NCBI GenBank assembly: GCA_028565635.1
Contig: JAOXYB010065334.1
Span: 1-10,301 of the forward strand
Reading direction: 5' to 3'
Source of the DNA: Phoronis ovalis
Taxonomy: Eukaryota > Phoronida > Phoronidae
Length of the DNA stretch: 10,301 nucleotides
A model generated the notes under the pieces. It did no database searches. It saw only the letters and a list, made by a program, of their open reading frames with translations, and was not told the DNA's origin. This document shows, piece by piece, positions 7,301 through 10,301 of this stretch (its first letter is position 1; each line of letters starts with the position of its first letter). Both the position numbers and the translations under genes were made by a program.

Positions 7301-9701
7301 GGTTGGTTATTACAAACTTGAGTATTGTTAATGCAGATCTGTAGAGTTCCTGGGCACAGCCACTGGCCATGTGGGCACTCAAATGGGGGAGATTCTAGTT
7401 AAAGAAATTTAATAGTAATATACAAAGTCAATGATACAATTTATTCTCATATTATAACTGTAGTTGATTGCAATAAGTAATGGATGCGTTAGATGTATGC
7501 TGTAATTATTTGGACAGTACTGTGCTGCAGTAAGTAACAATAACCTAAAGTGGCTAAATTTCTCTCACGATTTTGTTCCTCAAATGCAACTAGGCTGAAT
7601 AATCATATAATCAGATACAGTACTTTAAGATTCCACTGAAAACTTACCACAACCTCCTGCTACACCTTCATCAGAGCCATCTGGACAGTCTGCTTCATCA
7701 TCACATTTCCAAGACCCCAAAATACAAATGTCACCACAATCAAAAAACCCTGGTCGACACGATGGCATTTCTGGAAGTGAGAACACATTCGGACATTTAC
7801 ATAAAATACATTCCATGTAAATAATTTAAAAAGATTCCATGAATATTCTCTTAGTTCGATATTCCCTGGATAAATTACTGATATGGAATGAAAATCAGAA
7901 CATGCACTTATCTATCAAAGCTATCCATAACAACTGACATTGTTATCAGTGACAAACTTATCTAAAATTATCTAATAAAGCACACTTATCAAACATGGTA
8001 AAGTTTGATCCCTAAAATGAAAATTTACAACACTGGAGTACGTAATAAATAATGCTACTCAAATTGATTATACATACTGCCACCTGAAACAAATCCCTAA
8101 TTTCAGTAATAAATTATCTATAAAACAATCATTCATACCAGTAGGACAACCATTTTCATCAGAATTATCTGCACAATCTTCACGCCCATCACACTTCCAT
8201 GTCAGTGGTAAACAAAATCCTGTATCTTGACATTGAAACTCTGTATTCTCATGGCATCCATTTGGAGGTCTTGTAGCTGAAAAAAACAAAATATTAGTAA
8301 GAATGATTTTGACCTGGCAACGTTCTGCCCCTTGACAAGTTAGATGTTTATCAGAACTGAAATGTTTGTATATAATGTTCTTTTAATTTAGTAAGTCATA
8401 CAGAGAATATAACACACAATGAGTTTTGTCTCCTGCGGGTTTGGATGTTTCCCACAAACGGTGCAGATCATACCAATATGAGAGTCCTGGAAACTAGGGA
8501 ATTTGTTCTCCCGAAAAGGTATGAATTTGCAAACATATTTCTTCTCTTTGCTGTTGCAACTATCTTTTATATTTGACTTCTTTCTGAGCATTTTTTATTC
8601 TTTTTGACAAATCCACAATTTTTCCCGAGTATGCACCATTGTTTCTATAACTGTACAGCAATGTACAAGACTCCTCTCATTAGAAATGACATCACAAGTG
8701 TGTTGACCAATTATAAGATAATCTAATCATAACTAGATATATGTATAGTCATATTTGGGTGTTAAACTCGGTTTCACAAGGTTATGGCTTATTTATGCGA
8801 TCTGTGACAAGGAAGAAAACACGATTGCATTGATTTACCCCCTTACTTGTTTTATTGATTAAAAAAAAATGTGACACAAGCCATTCAACTCGAGTGTTGA
8901 AATTATGAATATATTTTTGTCTGAGCACTATGTCATATTAGGTATTGACAAAAATTGTCAACCCGTCCTCTATCAGTTGGCTATTACACGTGGCTCACCT
9001 GCACCCTCCACTGAAAAATTAGCATTGATTACTAATTAAATTAAAAACATACATAAGTCAACAAAACTGGACAATTTGAACAATCTCAGAATTTTCTATA
9101 CAAGAAACTTCTGAACAAGAGTTTCCGAGTGGGCAGATTGATGGCTCTTGAAAAAAAGTCTCTGAAAGTGACAGATACATATAGTACATACATATTTGCT
9201 ATGAGGAAACTAAAGCAATTGTCCATAATCCTTATATTAGTAGCTTTTCAAAAATGTACACTTTCACTAGTCTACACTGTATCTTGTCATTGAACTATCT
9301 AAAATTAACCTCAAAGCATAAGGTATTAAAAAGTTAACCAAATGGGAATAGCCACCTTAAAAGCTACAATAAAGGTTACAGAAACATAAAAACAAATCTG
9401 AATGAAAGACAGAAGTGAAATTATTCATGAGATATACTACGGTATAAATTTTTATACTTACAACATCCCATTTCATCTGAGCCATCATTACAATCGCGAG
9501 CTCCATCACATCTTTTACTGCCATCAACACACTGCTTCATGGAGGCACAGGTAAACTCCCCGAGACCTGTGCAGTTTCGTGGTGGACAATTCTGCTCATC
9601 ACTATAATCATTGCAGTCATTATCACCATCACAAATCCACTGCTGCGGTATACAACGGTTGTTGTTACATTTAAACTGGTCCAAATCACAAGATATCTGA
9701 T
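1171..9701 (-). CDS. LRP2: LRP2/megalin-type giant endocytic receptor, internal part of a multi-exon gene
   Basis: Nine exons (9462-9701, 8139-8276, 7648-7770, 7263-7394, 4183-4302, 3417-3542, 2618-2826, 2202-2386, 1171-1399) splice into 1,502 nt, with 500 complete codons and no stop. The encoded order is five LDLa modules, EGF, calcium-binding EGF, then a YWTD propeller up to its fourth visible motif. Proteins of this family are single-pass cell-surface receptors that bind lipoproteins, vitamin carriers and other ligands through LDLa clusters. They internalise through clathrin-coated pits and release ligand at endosomal pH through the EGF-propeller unit. The LRP2 assignment rests on remembered similarity to vertebrate megalin: a C-x-T-R-P-P-x-C type linker between LDLa modules, a last LDLa of the W-x-C-P-G type with D-E-S-P-x-C, and ETIEVSK and HPRVERA in the propeller. 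LRP1, LRP1B and LRP4 are less likely alternatives. Both gene ends lie outside the window. Sure of the family; moderately sure of LRP2. Confidence 0.8.
1568..2022 (+). mobile_element. Penelope-like element fragment with 42-bp inverted arms
   Basis: Arms 1568-1609 and 1981-2022 are reverse complements with two mismatches in 42 bases. Between them, the plus strand encodes a decayed GIY-YIG-type domain. I infer the 3' end of a Penelope-like retroelement, 5'-truncated, with an inverted copy of its terminal sequence at the other end, an arrangement known for that class. A miniature inverted-repeat element that picked up a GIY-YIG piece is an alternative. No clear target-site duplication is visible outside the arms. 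Confidence 0.5.
1648..1893 (+). pseudogene. Decayed GIY-YIG endonuclease domain of a Penelope-like element
   Basis: The plus-strand translation gives C-R-G-I-Y-E-L-E-C, then N-C-G-K-I-Y-I, with G-E-T-G in another frame, then [15 protein letters not shown] and K-I-L-D. This order (GIY, YIG, R-x-x-x-H, and E-H with T-G-H) is that of the C-terminal GIY-YIG nuclease of Penelope-like retroelements, which nicks DNA at integration. A TA-repeat length change near 1691-1700 creates a TAG stop at 1699 and splits the YIG motif between frames. Another TGA follows K-T-R-Q-P at about 1893. The reverse transcriptase part is absent. It sits in an intron in antisense orientation to LRP2. Confidence 0.6.
2202..2386 (-). 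CDS. LRP2: LRP2 exon, YWTD propeller blade
   Basis: This 185-nt exon runs from phase 0 to phase 2, with acceptor tatttttag and donor gtatgt (2196-2201). It encodes [17 protein letters not shown], then [10 protein letters not shown] and P-R-A-I-V-L-D-P, the usual sequence of LDLR class B (YWTD) repeats. Potential N-glycosylation sites are N-G-T and N-V-T. The split codon GA/C rebuilds Asp at the join and gives [13 protein letters not shown] across the exon border, confirming phase 2. Confidence 0.93.
2387..2617 (-). other. LRP2 intron, 231 nt
   Basis: A short intron between phase-0 borders: donor gtgcgt at the right end and acceptor tatttttag at the left end, on the minus strand. Nothing else is seen in it. 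Confidence 0.9.
2618..2826 (-). CDS. LRP2: LRP2 exon, start of YWTD beta-propeller
   Basis: This 209-nt exon runs from phase 1 to phase 0, with acceptor ctcttctacag and donor gtgcgt (2612-2617), the weakest donor of the set. It encodes the entry of the propeller (a strand with A-Y-L-I-A-S, then L-R-I-N-L), followed by a full YWTD-type motif in I-D-F[11 protein letters not shown]. Potential N-glycosylation sites are N-V-S and N-G-T. Joining at phase 0 to the next exon gives an uninterrupted blade (D-V-V-T then L-V-N-G-G), which supports the choice of this donor. Confidence 0.9.
2827..3416 (-). other. LRP2 intron, 590 nt, no other feature
   Basis: Donor gtaagt at 3411-3416 and acceptor ctcttctacag ending at 2827. 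The sequence is AT-rich. Open stretches on either strand have no recognisable domain, and their composition resembles the surrounding intron. No repeat or RNA gene was seen. Confidence 0.85.
3417..3542 (-). CDS. LRP2: LRP2 exon, calcium-binding EGF module
   Basis: This 126-nt phase 1-1 exon has acceptor tttttattag and donor gtaagt (3411-3416). It encodes an EGF module that starts D-I-D-E-C, the calcium-binding signature. It also contains [12 protein letters not shown], which fits the Asn/Asp hydroxylation consensus C-x-[DN]-x4-[FY]-x-C-x-C. All six cysteines are present. The module links to the propeller encoded by the next exon. Confidence 0.93.
3543..4182 (-). other. LRP2 intron, 640 nt, no other feature
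   Basis: Donor gtaaac at 4177-4182 and acceptor tttttattag ending at 3543. It is AT-rich, with many A and T runs. A 3930-4151 minus-strand open stretch has no codon-like composition or known motif. Nothing further is seen. Confidence 0.85.
4183..4302 (-). CDS. LRP2: LRP2 exon, EGF-like module
   Basis: This 120-nt phase 1-1 exon has acceptor tttatttag and donor gtaaac (4177-4182). It encodes one EGF-like module with six cysteines: [17 protein letters not shown] and K-A-C. It lacks the D-x-D-E calcium signature of the next module. In this family such an EGF closes each LDLa cluster and packs against the propeller. The first codon is completed by the A ending exon 7263-7394, which confirms the join across the intron that holds the transposon. 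Confidence 0.92.
4581..4604 (+). repeat. Left terminal inverted repeat of Tc1-type element
   Basis: It starts with CAGCACGCCT plus ten A and TCAA. It pairs with 7122-7145 with one substitution and one A-run length difference. Weaker similarity continues for some 30 bp inward. Confidence 0.85.
5044..5231. mobile_element. TTAA-flanked miniature inverted-repeat element (180 bp)
   Basis: TTAA at 5044-5047 and again at 5228-5231 flank 5048-5227. The first and last roughly 40 bases form an imperfect inverted repeat: outer parts rich in G or C (ggggccgga versus the complement of gtctcgccctc), and inner parts sharing TTATTCACACTTT. There is no coding capacity. TTAA duplication is the hallmark of piggyBac-type transposition, so this looks like a miniature element moved by such a transposase. 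It lies inside the Tc1 element, just beyond the transposase stop codon. Confidence 0.65.
5317..6346 (-). pseudogene. Tc1-type DD34E transposase relic, two exons, N-terminus missing
   Basis: Two minus-strand segments join in phase 0. Segment 6098-6346 (83 codons) holds [15 protein letters not shown] and G-G-H-R-F-M-Q. Segment 5317-5622 holds [25 protein letters not shown] and I-R-R, ending at TAA 5317-5319. The second catalytic Asp (first D of DNDPKH) and the Glu of PIENVW are separated by 34 positions, the Tc1 DD34E spacing. Between the segments is a 475-nt intron, c-a-g/g-t-a-c-a-a to t-t-t-g-c-a-g. A second acceptor-like gtgcag directly precedes AGT at 6346. The first catalytic Asp and the DNA-binding domain were not found upstream. 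TAA at 5575-5577 interrupts the frame, so the protein is not functional. Confidence 0.8.
5623..6097 (-). other. Spliceosomal intron inside the transposase relic
   Basis: Minus strand: donor gtacaa follows the codon CAG (Q) at 6098, and acceptor cttttgcag-like sequence (ctttgcag, 5623-5630) precedes GAT (D) at 5622. Removing the 475 nt restores F-M-Q/D-N-D-P-K-H, a motif normally continuous in Tc1 transposases. No second mobile element is apparent inside it. Confidence 0.72.
6495..6621 (+). pseudogene. Exon-like segment encoding a leucine-rich repeat inside the transposon
   Basis: Opposite in strand to the transposase, this segment follows a good acceptor (attacccatttcag, ending 6494) and can end at a weak donor gtattt (6622). 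The translation includes L-G-G-R-L-E-I, then [17 protein letters not shown]. This fits the cysteine-containing LRR pattern seen in F-box/LRR proteins, with Leu/Ile at the repeat positions and C-x-x-L-x-x-L-x-L/F. The frame stays open to about 6688. It sits where the transposase N-terminal part would be expected. I infer a host gene exon captured by the transposon. A chance resemblance of an AT-rich open frame is the main alternative; the parent gene is not identified. Confidence 0.4.
6622..7012. other. Internal transposon sequence, unassigned
   Basis: AT-rich sequence between the LRR-like segment and the GC-rich right end. A locally GC-richer island at about 6895-6950 can be read on either strand for some 20-25 codons, but I recognise no domain. 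No transposase helix-turn-helix was found on the minus strand. Confidence 0.5.
7122..7145 (-). repeat. Right terminal inverted repeat of Tc1-type element
   Basis: Read on the minus strand it begins CAGTACGCCT followed by nine A and TCAAT, mirroring the left end. It is flanked outside by TA at 7146-7147. Confidence 0.85.
7263..7394 (-). CDS. LRP2: LRP2 exon, last LDLa module of the cluster
   Basis: This 132-nt phase 1-1 exon has acceptor tttaactag and donor gtatgt (7257-7262). It encodes one LDLa module with all six cysteines ([16 protein letters not shown]). The usual C-D-G is C-N-N here, so one acidic calcium ligand is replaced by Asn, and the closing motif is E-G-H-D-E. It is the module just before the EGF unit, and its W-x-C-P-G and D-E-S-P-x-C pattern resembles the equivalent module of vertebrate LRP2 as recalled. 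The following intron carries the Tc1-type transposon. Confidence 0.9.
7648..7770 (-). CDS. LRP2: LRP2 exon, single LDLa module
   Basis: This 123-nt phase 1-1 exon has acceptor tcacttccag and donor gtaagt (7642-7647). It encodes one LDLa module beginning [10 protein letters not shown], with W-K-C-D-D-E-A-D-C and P-D-G-S-D-E. Five residues of insertion (around G-V-A-G-G) precede the sixth cysteine, slightly longer than the usual spacing. All six cysteines and the acidic calcium ligands are present, so the module should fold normally. Confidence 0.93.
7771..8138 (-). other. LRP2 intron, 368 nt, no other feature
   Basis: Donor gtatga at 8133-8138 and acceptor cacttccag ending at 7771. AT-rich with nothing else recognisable. 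Confidence 0.88.
8139..8276 (-). CDS. LRP2: LRP2 exon, single LDLa module
   Basis: This 138-nt phase 1-1 exon follows an acceptor with a run of T ending tttttcag and ends at donor gtatga (8133-8138). It encodes a short T-R-P-P-N-G linker, then one complete LDLa module: six cysteines, with E-F-Q-C near the start, W-K-C-D-G-R-E-D-C and D-N-S-D-E. All usual calcium-coordinating acidic residues are present. The T-R-P-P linker is one of the points of resemblance to vertebrate megalin, as recalled. The translation runs into the following intron, where it means nothing. Confidence 0.93.
8277..8998 (-). other. LRP2 intron with a zinc-finger relic
   Basis: It runs from the candidate microexon donor (gtgagc) to the acceptor before 8276. 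If the microexon is not used, the intron extends to 9461. A short hAT/ZNF862-like fragment is described separately. The rest is AT-rich with nothing recognisable. Confidence 0.7.
8388..8591 (-). pseudogene. Short hAT/ZNF862-like zinc-finger relic
   Basis: Minus-strand reading gives [26 protein letters not shown] (core 8436-8528). This resembles the start of the zinc finger found in ZNF862-like and other hAT-transposase-derived proteins, where a W...FP...F stretch leads to C-x-x-C. The Trp is missing, and downstream of G-K-H the expected continuation is lost, with a stop soon after. No transposase core is nearby. I treat it as a decayed mobile-element fragment. Similarity is judged from memory and the segment is short. 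Confidence 0.35.
8999..9010 (-). CDS. LRP2: Candidate 12-nt LRP2 microexon (alternative)
   Basis: On the minus strand, twelve bases (TGGAGGGTGCAG) lie between an acceptor-like tract ending tttttcag (9011-9018) and a strong donor gtgagc (8993-8998). A tgctaat element that could serve as a branch point sits just upstream of the T-tract, although unusually close to the AG. Twelve nucleotides preserve the phase-1 frame. Inclusion would turn the linker C-S-T-R-P-P into C-L-E-G-A-A-T-R-P-P, between the second and third visible LDLa modules. Skipping gives an equally open frame and a linker closer to the one remembered from vertebrate LRP2, so alternative use is likely if it is real. There is no expression evidence here, and a chance match is possible. 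Confidence 0.4.
9011..9461 (-). other. LRP2 intron, 451 nt
   Basis: It lies between the double-LDLa exon (donor gtaagt at 9456-9461) and the candidate microexon (acceptor tttttcag at 9011). A short cysteine-containing open stretch near 9070-9160 has no splice donor and no LDLa spacing. Nothing else is recognisable. Confidence 0.7.
9462..9701 (-). CDS. LRP2: LRP2 exon with two LDLa modules
   Basis: This 240-nt exon is phase 1 at both ends, with acceptor cttgtag at 9702-9708 and donor gtaagt at 9456-9461. It encodes two complete LDL-receptor class A modules, each with six cysteines. The first has C-D-G-D-N-D-C followed by D-Y-S-D-E; the second has C-D-G-A-R-D-C followed by D-G-S-D-E. These acidic clusters are the calcium site that in this family also binds lysines of ligands. 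It is the most upstream exon visible, so the cluster probably began with more modules outside the window. The exon ends with the first base (T) of a codon, which can join either the 12-nt microexon at 8999 or directly the exon at 8276. Confidence 0.93.
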
Positions 9702-10301
9702 CTACAAGATAGGAAATACAAATATTTAAATGACAAAACATGAAATCAACAGACAGTTAAATGTCAACTGACTAGAACTATAGTTAAAGCAAAAAGCACA
9801 CTACAATCAATCTATAGACAGCACGGACTCTTAATTGCAAAAATTTAAAAGAACAGCTTTATTTCTTTATAATGATTGTCCACAAAATTTATGAACATGC
9901 TCAAACTGAATTCAAATTGACATTCATATCATCAAAGAATTGGGTTTTTATTTTATACAGTAAAGGCACAATAATAAAATGGACAGTTTAAAATTGCACA
10001 AAACTGACAGAGTAAGCATTAATTGTTGCCTCATTACTATTTTATTATGTTAATGCTGCTATACCATTACAATTCACAATTGTGAAAATGCCCTATCCTC
10101 CAGAAGAACGCTCCTGCTGAGACTTGTCCTCTAGAAGAGCGCTCCAGCTGGGATAACTCACTTATCTACTACCTGAATCACTCATTCGGATAATGTAATC
10201 CTCTTACACTACAGATGAAACTTGCCTGAGATAAATTAAAGAAAAAAGTGTACATTTTTGTGATTTTCTTGTACTGTAATGTTGTTTGTTGTAATAAAAC
10301 A
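9702..10301 (-). other. LRP2 intron, partial; no upstream exon in view
   Basis: It ends at acceptor ttcctatcttgtag. No cysteine-rich exon is visible to the window edge, so the previous exon lies outside. A short imperfect tandem repeat is present near 10096-10157; otherwise AT-rich. Confidence 0.75.
10096..10157. repeat. Two imperfect 31-bp tandem units
   Basis: Units starting tcctccagaagaacgctcc (10096) and tcctctagaagagcgctcc (10127) share most of their first 25 positions. This is a minor local duplication in the intron with no other sign of function. Confidence 0.55.

Noticed and set aside
9070-9165. Minus-strand cysteine-containing stretch ([10 protein letters not shown]) that could be an extra LDLa exon
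   Set aside because: There is no donor at a suitable place, only a few cysteines with wrong spacing, and no acidic calcium motif. Exons on both sides already join in phase.
10085-10180. GC-richer patch that might be an upstream exon
   Set aside because: Minus-strand reading lacks cysteines and LDLa or EGF motifs and meets a stop. It is better explained by the small 31-bp duplication.
1-10301. Bacterial-style features (operons, CRISPR array, ribosome binding sites)
   Set aside because: The intron-split receptor gene shows this is animal DNA. Repeats are not spaced like a CRISPR array.

Overview
This window is nuclear DNA from an animal. It is AT-rich and holds an internal, multi-exon piece of one gene on the minus strand, a giant LDL-receptor-related protein of the LRP2/megalin type. 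The evidence is nine exons with canonical GT-AG borders. Their reading phases chain without a stop for 500 codons: 1-1 for every LDLa and EGF exon, then 1-0, 0-2 and 2-0 through the propeller exons. The species cannot be named. The intron-per-module layout, the compact AT-rich introns and the mix of decayed Tc1, Penelope-like, hAT-like and TTAA elements suggest an invertebrate. The 151-bp repeat at the left edge resembles repeats common in aquatic invertebrates such as molluscs, which is a weak hint from memory.

Read 5'->3' on the minus strand, the gene runs: two LDLa modules (9462-9701); a possible 12-nt microexon (8999-9010); single LDLa modules at 8139-8276, 7648-7770 and 7263-7394; an EGF-like module (4183-4302); a calcium-binding EGF module (3417-3542); then the first part of a YWTD beta-propeller (2618-2826, 2202-2386, 1171-1399). 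This is the standard order of one ligand-binding cluster followed by its pH-sensitive ligand-release unit. Both ends of the gene lie outside the window, so no promoter, start codon, transmembrane segment or poly(A) site of the gene is expected here.

The introns hold the accessory content. The 2,960-nt intron between the last LDLa and the first EGF contains a complete 2,565-bp Tc1/mariner-type element (4581-7145, flanked by TA). Its GC-rich ends carry clustered GGCCG motifs. Its DD34E transposase relic is split by a 475-nt intron, lacks its N-terminal half and carries an in-frame TAA. Two further items lie inside it: a 180-bp TTAA-flanked miniature element (5048-5227), and a plus-strand, exon-like segment encoding a leucine-rich repeat (6495-6621) that may be captured host sequence. 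The intron 1400-2201 contains a Penelope-like GIY-YIG fragment between 42-bp inverted arms. The intron around 8436-8528 holds a short hAT/ZNF862-like zinc-finger relic. The left edge carries two copies of a 151-bp tandem repeat.

The observations most worth checking are the phase-preserving 12-nt microexon in the receptor, the LRR exon-like segment inside the Tc1 element, and the intron-containing Tc1 transposase.
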